Assembly: GCF_036327775.1 (NCBI RefSeq)
Contig: NZ_CP109598.1
Span: forward strand, 7,049,501 to 7,113,500
Length of the DNA stretch: 64,000 nucleotides
Direction: 5' to 3'
From: Streptomyces sp. NBC_01498
GTDB taxonomy: Bacteria > Actinomycetota > Actinomycetes > Streptomycetales > Streptomycetaceae
Numbering within the stretch: the stretch's first letter is position 1; every line of letters begins with the position of its first letter. Positions 25,599-35,402 of the stretch are shown here, in pieces. The notes beneath the pieces were generated by a model that saw only the letters and a list, made by a program, of their open reading frames with translations, did not search any database and was not told where the DNA came from. Made by a program: the position numbers and the translations under genes.

Positions 25599-26518
25599 CG
25601 AGCGCCGGCACGGTCACCCCCGCCACCGCCCCCGCCCCGCCCCCGGCAGCCGCCCGGCCCCGCCGGAGCACCGCGCGCCGCCTGATGACCGGCGGTGGCC
25701 GGCCCCTGCGGCTGGCCGTCCTCACCGTCGGCGCGGTCGCCTTCCTCTTCCCCTTCTACTACATGGTGATCGGCTCCCTCGGGAAGGTCACCACCGGTGA
25801 CCTCGACGGTGCCGTCCCCCGCCCCGGCAACACCACCACCGGCAACTACGAGAGCATCAACGGGGCCATCTCGCTGGGCCGTTCACTCGTCAACTCCGGC
25901 ATCTTCACCATGGGTGTGCTGCTGTGCACCATGGTCTTCGGCGTCCTCGCCGGCTACGCCCTCGCCCGGCTCCGCTTCCGGGGGCGCGGCACGCTCTTCG
26001 CCGTCCTGCTCCTTGTGCAGACCGTGCCCTTCCAACTGCTGATGCTGCCCCTGTACGTCCTGGTCGTACGCGACTACGGGCTCGGCGACAGCTACCTCGG
26101 GATGATCCTGCCGTTCGCCATCAACTCCACGGCCGTCTTCCTCTTCCGCCAGTTCTTCCTCCAGGTGCCCGCCGCGTTCTTCGAGGCCGCCCGCATCGAC
26201 GGGGCGGGCGAACTGCGCATCCTGTGGCAGGTCGCGATCCCGATGGTCAGGCCCGCGCTGCTCAGCGGCGCCCTGCTGACCTTCATCGGACCGTGGAACG
26301 AGTTCCTCTGGCCGTTCCTGGTGACCAAGGACGCGGACGCGCAGCCGCTCGCCGTGTCCCTCGCCGGATTCATGAGCAACCTCCAGGGCACCGTCGCCAA
26401 CCCGACCGGCGCCCTCATGGCGGGCGCCTGCGTTCTCGCCGTACCCGCCGTGGTGCTCTTCCTGCTCTTCCAGCGCCACTTCACCCAGACCGACATCGAC
26501 TCCGGAACCAAGGGCTGA
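25595..26518 (+). CDS. sugar ABC transporter permease (MalG-like)
   Basis: The second membrane subunit, 307 residues, six helices. The EAA motif is AFFEAARIDGAGELRILWQVAIPM around 210-233. The first 35 residues are Ala/Pro-rich and cytoplasmic. The GTG at 25595 overlaps the previous stop and has AAGGGAG upstream. No ATPase gene follows, so the importer must borrow one; MsiK does this in Streptomyces. A GH130 enzyme begins six bases downstream. Confidence 0.93.
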   Translation: MTSAGTVTPATAPAPPPAAARPRRSTARRLMTGGGRPLRLAVLTVGAVAFLFPFYYMVIGSLGKVTTGDLDGAVPRPGNTTTGNYESINGAISLGRSLVNSGIFTMGVLLCTMVFGVLAGYALARLRFRGRGTLFAVLLLVQTVPFQLLMLPLYVLVVRDYGLGDSYLGMILPFAINSTAVFLFRQFFLQVPAAFFEAARIDGAGELRILWQVAIPMVRPALLSGALLTFIGPWNEFLWPFLVTKDADAQPLAVSLAGFMSNLQGTVANPTGALMAGACVLAVPAVVLFLLFQRHFTQTDIDSGTKG

Positions 26519-26523
26519 CCACC

Positions 26524-27615
26524 GTGCACCAGAGCGACACCTCCCCCCACACCCCCGCCACCACGATCCCCTACCGCCTCGTGCGGCAGGGCGTGGTGAT
26601 GTCCCCGCTCCCCGGCGAGCCGAACGAGGCCGAGGGCGTGCTCAACCCCGCGTCCGGCCGCACTCCCGACGGCACCCTGCACCTGCTGCCCCGCCTCGTG
26701 TCGGCGGGCAACGTCTCGCGTGTCGGGCTCGCCGAGGTCGTCCTGACCGACGGCGTGCCGACCGGTGTCGAACGGCGCGGGGTCGTCCTCGCCCCCGACG
26801 CCGGCTGGGAACGCGGCAGGAACAACGCGGGAGTCGAGGACCCCCGCGTCACCTGGATACCGGCCCTCGGGCTGCACGTCATGTCGTACGTGGCCTACGG
26901 CCCGCTCGGGCCGAAGCCCGCGCTCGCCGTCTCCGAGGACCTGACGCGGTGGCGGCGGCTCGGCCCCGTCCAGTTCGGCTACCAGCCCGACCTGGACACC
27001 GACCTCAACCTCTTCCCCAACAAGGACGTCGTGCACTTCCCGGAGCCCGTCCCCGGGCCGGACGGGGAACCGGCGTACGCGATGCTGCACCGCCCGATGT
27101 GGGACCTGGGCTGGTTCCGCCCCGGCGAGGGCGTCCACCTGCCCGCCGGAGTGACCGACGAACGGCCCGGCATCTGGATCTCGTACGTCCCCGCCGCCGA
27201 GGCCGAGCGCGACATCACCGCACTGGCCCGGCCGCGCGACCACCGCCTCGTGGCCCTGTCCGAACACCCCTGGGAGAGCCTGAAGATCGGCGCCGGACCC
27301 GCCCCGATCCGGGTCCCCGAGGGCTGGCTCCTCATCCACCACGGCGTCTCCGGCACCATCGAGGACCCCTTCGCGCAGAACCAGAAGGTCAGTTACGCGG
27401 CCGGGGCGATGATCCTCGACCCCGCCGACCCGGCCGTGGTGCTCGCCCGCTCCGCCGAGCCGCTGATGGCGCCCGAGACCGAGGAGGAACGCTCGGGCAC
27501 TGTACCGAACGTCGTCTTCCCCACCGCGATCGAGGAGATCGACGGCGTACGCCACGTCTTCTACGGCATGGCCGACGCCCACATCGGAGTGGCCCGGCTG
27601 GAACGCGTCGGATGA
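26524..27615 (+). CDS. GH130 family beta-mannoside phosphorylase or hydrolase
   Basis: A five-bladed beta-propeller enzyme, 363 residues, of the family that phosphorolyses or hydrolyses beta-mannosides (mannosyl-glucose, mannobiose, Man-GlcNAc). NNAGVEDPRVT (catalytic Asp region, about 100-110), NLFPNKDVVHFPEPV and LLIHHGV are family signatures. No signal peptide is seen, so it acts in the cytoplasm on imported sugar, probably phosphorolytically. The GTG is at 26524. It overlaps the next gene by four bases (ATGA). The precise linkage cannot be read from the sequence. Confidence 0.85.
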   Translation: MHQSDTSPHTPATTIPYRLVRQGVVMSPLPGEPNEAEGVLNPASGRTPDGTLHLLPRLVSAGNVSRVGLAEVVLTDGVPTGVERRGVVLAPDAGWERGRNNAGVEDPRVTWIPALGLHVMSYVAYGPLGPKPALAVSEDLTRWRRLGPVQFGYQPDLDTDLNLFPNKDVVHFPEPVPGPDGEPAYAMLHRPMWDLGWFRPGEGVHLPAGVTDERPGIWISYVPAAEAERDITALARPRDHRLVALSEHPWESLKIGAGPAPIRVPEGWLLIHHGVSGTIEDPFAQNQKVSYAAGAMILDPADPAVVLARSAEPLMAPETEEERSGTVPNVVFPTAIEEIDGVRHVFYGMADAHIGVARLERVG

Positions 27616-29522
27616 CGGGGGTGGGCGCGCGGGCGAATGGCCCGTGGTGGCGGGACGCGGTCTGCTACGAGATCCACCCCCGTTCCTTCGCGGACTCCGA
27701 CGGCGACGGCACCGGTGATCTGCCCGGCGCCACCGCCCGGTTGCCGTATCTGCGGGATCTGGGGGTCGACGCCGTCTGGCTCACCCCGTTCTACCCCTCG
27801 CCGCTGGTCGACGCCGGGTACGACATCGCCGACCACACCGCCGTCGCGCCCGACCTCGGCACCCTCCGCGACCTCGGCACGCTCACCGAACGGGCCCACG
27901 CCCTCGGCCTGAAGGTGCTGGTCGACCTCGTCCCCAACCACACCTCGGACACGCACCCCTGGTTCCGGGAGGCCCTGGCGGCGCCCGCCGGAAGCGCCGC
28001 CCGGGACCGCTACCTGTTCCGGCCCGGCCGCGGCGACCGGGGCGGGGAGCCGCCCAACGACTGGCGCTCCGCGTTCGGCGGCCCGGCGTGGACACCGGCC
28101 GGCGACGGCGACTGGTACCTGCATCTGCACGCACCCGAACAGCCCGACCTGAACTGGCACCACCCGCACGTCCCCGCCGACTTCGAGCGGATCCTGCGCT
28201 TCTGGCTGGACCGGGGCGTGGACGGCTTCCGGGTGGACGTCGCCCACGCGCTGTTCAAGGACCCGGCCCTGCCGGACGCGGGCCCCGGCCAGCACGAGGA
28301 CCCGGCACGCAACCATCTGATGCCGTACTACGACCGCGAGGAACTGCACCCCCTCTACCGCCGCTGGCGGGCACTGCTCGCCGGGCACCCCGCCGGACCG
28401 CCCGGCGCCGCGCCGCCGGGGGAGCGGCTGCTCGTCGCCGAGGCGGCCGTCTTCGACCCCGACCGGCTCGGGCGCTACGTACGCCCGGACGAGATGGGGC
28501 AGAGCTTCGGCTTCGCCTTCCTGGAGTGCCCGTGGGAGCCGGCGGCGATGCGCACGGTGATCGAGGAGTCCGTCGCCGCCATGGGCGCGGTGGGCGCCCC
28601 GGTGACCTGGGTGCTCTCCAGCCACGACGCGGTCCGCCCGGTCACCCGGTACGGCGGCGGGCCGGCCGGGGTACGGCGGGCGCGGGCCGCCGCGCTGCTG
28701 ATGCTGGCCCTGCCGGGTGCCGCGTACGTCTACCAGGGCGAGGAACTGGGGCTGCCCCAGGCCGAGTTGGCCGACGACCGGTTGCGCGACCCGGTCTGGC
28801 GCCGATCGGGCGGGACCGAGCGGGGGCGGGACGGCTGCCGGGTCCCGCTGCCGTGGGAGGGCGACCGGCCGCCGTACGGATTCTCCTCGGCCGCCCCGGA
28901 CGAGTGCTGGTTCCCGCAGCCGGAGGGGTGGGCCGGGCTGACGGTGGCCGCCCAGCTCCGCGACCCGGACTCGACGGCCGCGCTGTACCGGGCGGCACTG
29001 CGGCTGCGCCGGTCGGAGGCCGCGCGGGCCGTGGCCGACGGCCACGCGCTGCGGCTGCTCTCCGAGCCGGGCGCCTCGCATCTGGCGTTCGACCGGGGCG
29101 ACGGGCTGCTGTGCGCCGTCAACTTCGGCCCGGAGCCCGTCCCCCTGCCCGCCGGGGCGCGGACGCTCCTGGCGAGCGGGCCGTTGACGGACCACGGGCG
29201 GCTGCCGACGGACACCGCCGTCTGGCTGCGGCGGTGGACCGCGCCCGCGAGAGGGGCGGCGCCCCGCCCGCCGGCGAACGGGCGGCCCGGACCGGGAGCG
29301 GTCCACGACCGGTGCCCCGACCACGGCGACGTCGGCCACGCGGTCCGCCCCGGCCCGGCCGCCCCGGACGCCGACATCGCCGCCGGGCCGCCGCTCACGG
29401 CACCCGCCCACCGGCCGGAGGGCGCGATCGCGGTCAGTACGCCGAGACCGACGCGAACAGGGCCTCCGCCTCGGCGACCGAACCGGCCAGCACACCCGGG
29501 TCCGTACTCAGCTCCGACGTGA
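27612..29522 (+). CDS. GH13 alpha-glucosidase-like enzyme with an anomalous C-terminal tail
   Basis: A cytoplasmic alpha-amylase-family enzyme, 636 residues as read. The GH13 regions are present: DLVPNHTS at about 107-114, GFRVDVAHAL (nucleophile Asp) at about 210, LVAEAAVF (acid/base Glu), and VLSSHDAVR, where Ser replaces the usual Asn of LSNHD. QPDLNWHHPHV is typical of alpha-glucosidases. The enzyme should end near residue 540; the last 95 or so residues are Pro/Ala/Gly-rich, unlike coding sequence of the family, and their DNA overlaps the convergent nucleotidyltransferase by 89 bases. The original stop may have been lost. Confidence 0.85.
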   Translation: MTGVGARANGPWWRDAVCYEIHPRSFADSDGDGTGDLPGATARLPYLRDLGVDAVWLTPFYPSPLVDAGYDIADHTAVAPDLGTLRDLGTLTERAHALGLKVLVDLVPNHTSDTHPWFREALAAPAGSAARDRYLFRPGRGDRGGEPPNDWRSAFGGPAWTPAGDGDWYLHLHAPEQPDLNWHHPHVPADFERILRFWLDRGVDGFRVDVAHALFKDPALPDAGPGQHEDPARNHLMPYYDREELHPLYRRWRALLAGHPAGPPGAAPPGERLLVAEAAVFDPDRLGRYVRPDEMGQSFGFAFLECPWEPAAMRTVIEESVAAMGAVGAPVTWVLSSHDAVRPVTRYGGGPAGVRRARAAALLMLALPGAAYVYQGEELGLPQAELADDRLRDPVWRRSGGTERGRDGCRVPLPWEGDRPPYGFSSAAPDECWFPQPEGWAGLTVAAQLRDPDSTAALYRAALRLRRSEAARAVADGHALRLLSEPGASHLAFDRGDGLLCAVNFGPEPVPLPAGARTLLASGPLTDHGRLPTDTAVWLRRWTAPARGAAPRPPANGRPGPGAVHDRCPDHGDVGHAVRPGPAAPDADIAAGPPLTAPAHRPEGAIAVSTPRPTRTGPPPRRPNRPAHPGPYSAPT

Positions 29523-30228
29523 TCATGTCGACGTCCCGCAGCCCCGCCCGCCGCAGCAGCGTCTTCTCGTTCGTCACCCATTCACCGCGCGCCGCCAGCA
29601 CGGCGTGCGCCGTCTGTGTCGCCGCGACGGCGAGATTGCCGACGACCTCGGTGAGCCTGCCGTACGGGACGTGGTTGTCCTTCGTGTATCCGAGCGTCAT
29701 GCGCGCCCGGTCGAGCCAGAGCCCGGGAGCCGTACGGCGCAGCGCCTCCGGGTAGGCGGGGCGGGGGAGTTCACCGCGCAGCACACGGTTGATGCCGAGT
29801 TCCGCGACGACCAGATAGCTGGGGATGCCCGCGAGATGGAACATCAGCGGCTCGACGCGGAAGCGGCCCGCCTCCGCCTCCGCGAGTTCGTGGCCGACCA
29901 CGGCGAGATCGCGGTAGTGCACGTCGACCCGGCGCCCCTCCACGGTCAGCCACGCACCGCCGTTGAAGACCCCGCCGCCCCACCCGCCGATCTCGGAGAC
30001 CTCACCGGGCCAGCCGACGGCGCGCAGCCGCGCCGGGTCGAAGTCCCCCTCGCCGCCGCCCTCGTAGTAGACGGCCATGTCCCAGTCGCTGTCCGGCCGT
30101 GCGGTGCCCTGGGCGCGGGAGCCGCCCAGCGTCACGGCCCGCACGGCGGGCAGCGCGGCGAGCACGTCGGCGGTGCGGTCGAGGAAATCCTGGTCGCCGT
30201 CGCGGGCGGGGTCACTGACTGCGTTCAT
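29434..30228 (-). CDS. nucleotidyltransferase (pol-beta superfamily) domain protein
   Basis: A 264-residue cytoplasmic protein. The N-terminal domain has the nucleotidyltransferase signature GGSRAQGTARPDSDWDMAVYY at about 37-57, with the paired Asp for metal binding and a third Asp in RVDVHYRD. The C-terminal half is helical, resembling the kanamycin- or aminoglycoside-nucleotidyltransferase arrangement. The ATG is at 30226-30228; GAGAGG is 12 bases upstream. Its 3' end overlaps the GH13 tail on the other strand. Whether it modifies a small molecule, tRNA or protein is unknown. Confidence 0.8.
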   Translation of the reverse strand: MNAVSDPARDGDQDFLDRTADVLAALPAVRAVTLGGSRAQGTARPDSDWDMAVYYEGGGEGDFDPARLRAVGWPGEVSEIGGWGGGVFNGGAWLTVEGRRVDVHYRDLAVVGHELAEAEAGRFRVEPLMFHLAGIPSYLVVAELGINRVLRGELPRPAYPEALRRTAPGLWLDRARMTLGYTKDNHVPYGRLTEVVGNLAVAATQTAHAVLAARGEWVTNEKTLLRRAGLRDVDMITSELSTDPGVLAGSVAEAEALFASVSAY

Positions 30229-30342
30229 CGGGCGGGAAACCTCTCCGAGGTACGTGGGGGAAGCGGCCAAGGAACTATAGTGCGTACAAACGTTCGAACT
30301 GACGACGTGACATCAATGGGTGACCGCCCGAAACGAGGAGCC

Positions 30343-31233
30343 ATGGGGACCAGCGATCCGGACACCCTTACGTTCTACACGCAGCCCGCGACCATGACGT
30401 CGACCGGCCGCTTCGCCCCGCTGTTCGACGCCCTGCCGAGAGACGTCGCCGGGCTCATGACCGTCGCGCAGGGTCTGCTGGTGCACGAGCACCTGGCCGG
30501 GGAGTACGGGCTGACGCTGTCCGAGGAGCAGCGCTCCAGCGTGCACGACCGGCCGGTGACGACCCTGCTGGAGCAGATCGTCGCCCGCGACGACCGCCCG
30601 CTCGACACCGCACGGGAACCGGCCGGCCGGCTCCCCGGCAACTGCCGCCACTTCACCGTCCTCATGGTCGCCATGCTGCGCGCCCAGGGGACCCCGGCCC
30701 GCGCGCGCTGCGGCTTCGGCGGCTACTTCGGCACCGGCGGCTTCGAGGACCACTGGGTCGCCGAGTACTGGAACGGCGAGCGGGGCCGCTGGATCCTCGT
30801 GGACGCCCAGATCGACGCCCGGCAGCGGGAGATGTTCCCGGTCGACTTCGACCTGACCGACGTCCCCCGGGACGCCTTCCTGGTCGGCGGCGACGCCTGG
30901 CAGCGCCACCGCGCGGGCACCGTCGACGCGGACCTCTTCGGCCTGACCATGCTGGAGGAGACCGGCGACTGGTGGATCGCGGCCAATCTGATGCGGGACG
31001 CCGCCGCGCTGACCGGCACGGAACTGCTGCCGTGGGACGTGTGGGGCGCGATGCCGGGGCCCGACTCCGAGATGGGCGAGGACCTGTGCCTGTTGCTGGA
31101 CCGGCTCGCCGTACTCACGACCGATCCGGACACCCACTTCGCGGAGCTGACCCGGACGCTCCGGGACGACGCCCGCGTACGCGTGCCGGACACCGTCCGC
31201 AACGCCCTGCGCAAACGGGACGAAGCCGTGTGA
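30343..31233 (+). CDS. transglutaminase-like cysteine protein
   Basis: A 296-residue cytoplasmic protein with a transglutaminase/protease-like core. The Cys-His-Asp triad is visible: GNCRHFTVLMVAML (Cys about 100), DHWVAEYWN (His about 131) and RWILVDAQID (Asp). Such stand-alone proteins are usually proteases, peptide-N-glycanase-like enzymes or of unknown activity. The ATG at 30343 has GAGGAG 4 bases upstream. A good -10 box, TATAGT, is at 30276-30281, between it and the divergent nucleotidyltransferase, and the palindrome GTTCGAAC is at 30292-30299. Confidence 0.78.
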   Translation: MGTSDPDTLTFYTQPATMTSTGRFAPLFDALPRDVAGLMTVAQGLLVHEHLAGEYGLTLSEEQRSSVHDRPVTTLLEQIVARDDRPLDTAREPAGRLPGNCRHFTVLMVAMLRAQGTPARARCGFGGYFGTGGFEDHWVAEYWNGERGRWILVDAQIDARQREMFPVDFDLTDVPRDAFLVGGDAWQRHRAGTVDADLFGLTMLEETGDWWIAANLMRDAAALTGTELLPWDVWGAMPGPDSEMGEDLCLLLDRLAVLTTDPDTHFAELTRTLRDDARVRVPDTVRNALRKRDEAV

Positions 31234-31358
31234 CCGACGGCCGTACGTGTGTTTCCGCCCGCGCCGGACAGGGTGGAACAGAGCGTGGACGAGCGGTCCG
31301 CCGATGATCGAGGTCCGGCCCCGGGCTCCCGCCGGGGGCCCGACCGGGAAGGACGGCC

Positions 31359-32438
31359 ATGAGCGACGCGACGGGCAGCACGGCGGAGGGCGGTTCGAAA
31401 GGCGGCCCCGGGGACGGTGACGGGGCCGGGGGCGGCGGGAACGCCTCGTACGGCAGGAAACCCTTCACACGTTCCCGGAGCCACTTCGCCGACCGCGTCA
31501 CCGCCGACGGCCGGGACGGATGGCCGGTCGAGGCGGGCCGCTACCGGCTCGTGGTGAGCCGCGCCTGCCCCTGGGCGAGCCGCGCCCTCGTGTCCCGGCG
31601 GCTGCTGGGCCTGGAGGACGCGCTCTCGCTCGCCGTCGCCGACCCGATCCAGGACGACCGGAGCTGGCGCTTCACCCTCGACCCCGACGGCCGCGACCCG
31701 GTGCTCGGCATCCGCTTCCTCGGCGAGGCGTACGACGCCCGTGAGACGGACTACCCCGGGGGCGTCAGCGTGCCGGCGATCGTGGACGTGCCGAGCGGCA
31801 GGCTCGTCACCAACGACTACCAGCGCCTCACCCTCGACCTCGCCACCGAATGGACGGCCCTGCACCGCCCCGGAGCCCCCGACCTGTACCCCGAACCGCT
31901 GCGCGACGAGATCGACGAGGTGATGGAAGGGATCTACCGGGACGTCAACAACGGTGTGTACCGGGCCGGTTTCGCGAGCGATCAGCGCACGTACGACGCG
32001 GCGTACCGCGACGTCTTCCACCGGCTCGGGCTGGTGTCCCAGCGGCTGGCCGGGCAGCGCTATCTGGTGGGCGACACCCTCACCGAGGCCGACATCAGGC
32101 TTTTCACCACACTGGTGCGCTTCGACGCCGTCTACCACGGCCACTTCAAGTGCAACCACCACAAGATCGCCGAGGATCCGGTGCTCCACGCGTACGTGAA
32201 GGACCTCTACCAGACGCCCGGCTTCGGCGACACGGTCGACTTCGACCACATCAAGCGGCACTACTACCAGGTGCACACCGGGGTGAATCCGACCGGCATC
32301 GTCCCCCTGGGGCCCGACCTCTCCGACTGGCTGACCCCGCACCACCGGGAGCGCCTGGGCGGCCGGCCCTTCGGCGACGGCGCCCCGCCGGGCCCGGTGC
32401 GCGCGGGCGAGGAGGTCCCGGCGGCGGGACGCCCCTGA
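31359..32438 (+). CDS. Xi-class glutathione transferase / glutathionyl-hydroquinone reductase-like protein
   Basis: A thioredoxin-fold transferase, 359 residues. The catalytic motif SRACPWASRAL (Cys about 70) is characteristic of the ECM4/Xi class, which reduces glutathionyl-hydroquinones; YPGGVSVPAIVD and the C-terminal FDAVYHGHFKCN with NPTGIVP are further signatures. The first 30 residues are Gly-rich and probably disordered. The ATG has GGGAAGGA 6 bases upstream. Streptomycetes make mycothiol rather than glutathione, so the natural thiol is open to question. Confidence 0.9.
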   Translation: MSDATGSTAEGGSKGGPGDGDGAGGGGNASYGRKPFTRSRSHFADRVTADGRDGWPVEAGRYRLVVSRACPWASRALVSRRLLGLEDALSLAVADPIQDDRSWRFTLDPDGRDPVLGIRFLGEAYDARETDYPGGVSVPAIVDVPSGRLVTNDYQRLTLDLATEWTALHRPGAPDLYPEPLRDEIDEVMEGIYRDVNNGVYRAGFASDQRTYDAAYRDVFHRLGLVSQRLAGQRYLVGDTLTEADIRLFTTLVRFDAVYHGHFKCNHHKIAEDPVLHAYVKDLYQTPGFGDTVDFDHIKRHYYQVHTGVNPTGIVPLGPDLSDWLTPHHRERLGGRPFGDGAPPGPVRAGEEVPAAGRP

Positions 32439-32447
32439 ACGTTCGCG

Positions 32448-32483
32448 CGCCCGCCGGTACGGGCTGGTCCGTACCGGCGGGCG
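32448..32483. terminator. bidirectional hairpin terminator
   Basis: CGCCCGCCGGTACGG (32448-32462) pairs perfectly with 32469-32483 around a six-base loop, between two convergent genes. Confidence 0.88.
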
Positions 32484-32501
32484 TCGCGCGCCCGGCCGGG
32501 G

Positions 32502-33257
32502 CTACTTGCCCTCCGTCCCGTCCCCGGCCGCCTCCTGAGCCTTCTCCTGCGCGGCGACGTACGCGGCCAGCGCCTCGGCGATGAACTCCTCGGTGGCCCG
32601 CTTCTCGACACCGAGCCCGCTGAGCACGCCCTTGCCGTCCTCCAACTCCAGCAGGGCGAGCAGGAGATGCTCGGTCCCGACGTAGTTGTGGCCCAGGCGC
32701 AGCGCCTCGCGGAAGGTGAGTTCCAGGGCCTTCTTGCCGCCCGCGTCGTACGGGATGAGGTCGGGCACGCTCGCCACGGCCGGCGGCAGCACCGCCTCGA
32801 CCGCCTCGCGCAGGGCCTCCGGGGTCACGCCCTGCGCGCCGATGGCCCGCGCGCCGATGCCCTTGGCCTCGGAGAGCAGCCCGAGCACGAGGTGCTCCGC
32901 CCGGATCTGGTCGTTGCCCGCCGCACGCGCCTCCTCCTGGGAGGCCATCACCACCAGCCTGGCCCGGTCGGTGAAGCGGCTGAACCCCTGACTGGCGTCG
33001 AGGTCGGTCCCCTCGCCGGGGGACTTCGCCACGAAGCGCTTCTGGGCGGCCTGCCGGGTGACCCCCATGCTGCGCCCGATGTCGGTCCAGGAGGCACCGG
33101 AGCGACGTGCCTGGTCGACGAAGTGGCCGATGAGGTGATCGGCCACGTCACCGAGGTGATCGGCGGCGATGACCGCGTCGGAGAGCTGGTCGAGAGCGTC
33201 GGTGTGGACCTTCTTGATGGCCGCGATCAGATCGTCGAGCCGGATGGGATGCGTCAT
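32502..33257 (-). CDS. HTH protein with a Clp-N (double Clp repeat) domain
   Basis: A 251-residue fusion. The N-terminal part (about 1-75) is helical with a DNA-binding helix-turn-helix, SWTDIGRSMGVTRQAAQKRF. The rest (about 88-235) is the double Clp repeat domain normally found at the N-terminus of ClpC/ClpA: FTDRARLVVMASQEEARAAG, then IRAEHLVLGLL, and the second copy YVGTEHLLLALLE. There is no ATPase domain. The start is an ATG directly at the predicted transcription start (leaderless), covered by two strong palindromes. It probably regulates its own promoter; a link to Clp proteolysis or arginine-phosphorylated substrates is inference. Confidence 0.85.
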   Translation of the reverse strand: MTHPIRLDDLIAAIKKVHTDALDQLSDAVIAADHLGDVADHLIGHFVDQARRSGASWTDIGRSMGVTRQAAQKRFVAKSPGEGTDLDASQGFSRFTDRARLVVMASQEEARAAGNDQIRAEHLVLGLLSEAKGIGARAIGAQGVTPEALREAVEAVLPPAVASVPDLIPYDAGGKKALELTFREALRLGHNYVGTEHLLLALLELEDGKGVLSGLGVEKRATEEFIAEALAAYVAAQEKAQEAAGDGTEGK

Positions 33258-33289
33258 GTGTCAACCTTAGGTTGACGGCCTTCGGGGTG

Positions 33290-33307
<18 letters not shown>
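33258..33307 (-). promoter_or_regulatory. leaderless promoter with twin GTCAAC-N5-GTTGAC operators
   Basis: On the minus strand, TTGACA (33288-33293), an 18-base spacer, TAAGGT (33264-33269) and six bases lead directly to the ATG at 33257. Two perfect palindromes of the form GTCAAC-N5-GTTGAC lie at 33260-33276 and 33289-33305, centres 29 bp apart, covering the -10 and the -35. The distal one overlaps the stop codon of the upstream MFS gene. Confidence 0.85.
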
Positions 33308-34606
<1,299 letters not shown>

Positions 34607-35010
34607 GAGTGAACCCCAACGGAGGATCGGTGAGTTGACAGGCCGGTGCGGGTGGTCGCACCCGGGGGAGAGCGGGCCGGGGCGGTCGTCACCGCGCGGG
34701 GGACGACCGGGAATCACGGCAACCGCCGGTCCCGTCCGGTGAGTTCACGGACGGGACGGGCGAAGCTGCGGCCCACTCGACGGTGGACCGGGGGCATGAC
34801 CCCGCCGAGGTCTCCCGTACGACCGGCGCGGTCGTACGGCGTCACCTCGACGTCGGGTCGGCCACCGGGCGACCGGTGGCTAGAGTCTGTCGGACTCGGG
34901 GCTGCTCATGGACGGCAAGTTACCAGCCGCGCAACGGTTCCGTGGGCCGATCCGGTGAGCGCGACGGCGAACACGCCGTCCGGCGACGGCCACGCGGCTA
35001 TAACCGGCCC
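34607..35010. other. noncoding divergent region, MFS versus DUF952 gene
   Basis: This 404-base gap holds a 10-bp hairpin (GTCCCGTCCG at 34729-34738 with 34748-34757), a possible -10 TAGAGT near 34881-34886 and, at the right end, a good leaderless promoter for the DUF952 gene. I see no clear promoter for the MFS gene and no gene. Confidence 0.5.
34999..35010 (+). promoter_or_regulatory. leaderless promoter of the DUF952 gene
   Basis: TATAAC at 34999-35004 is followed by six bases and then the ATG at 35011, so the message should begin at or next to the start codon. The -35 region has no good match. Confidence 0.6.
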
Positions 35011-35382
35011 ATGATCTACCACTTCGCCGCGCTGTCCCACTGGCCGGCAGATCCGGACCTGCCCTACGCGCCGCCGACGCTCGCCGTGGACGGCACCGTC
35101 CACGGCTCCCCGACCGAGGAAGCGGTCCTCATGATCGTGGAGCGTTTCCACCAGGACACGGACGGTGTCGTCCTGGTCGTCGACGAGACCAGGCTCGGCG
35201 TGCCCGTCGAGTGGGTGACCCCGCCCGCGCGTTCGCCACTGGCCCGGCTGCCCGGCCACCGTACGGCCCGGATCCGGGGACCGCTCGACCGGGACGCCGT
35301 GGTCAGGCTCCTGGACGTCGTACGCGGTGAGGACGGCCGGGGCCCGTCACTGGTCGGGCGGGACGGCTCCCCGACCGGGTGA
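35011..35382 (+). CDS. DUF952 family protein
   Basis: A 123-residue cytoplasmic protein. MIYHFAALSHW at the start, VHGSPTEEAVLMIVERF at about 32-48 and LVVDETRLGVPVEWV at about 55-70 are the conserved strands of DUF952, a small fold related to ADP-ribosyltransferase-like domains, with no established biochemical function. There is no ribosome site; the ATG sits six bases after a -10 box. It converges on the mannonate-dehydratase-like gene with a 20-base gap and no terminator visible. Confidence 0.75.
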   Translation: MIYHFAALSHWPADPDLPYAPPTLAVDGTVHGSPTEEAVLMIVERFHQDTDGVVLVVDETRLGVPVEWVTPPARSPLARLPGHRTARIRGPLDRDAVVRLLDVVRGEDGRGPSLVGRDGSPTG

Positions 35383-35402
35383 GCCGGGGCCCCGCGCCGC
35401 GC

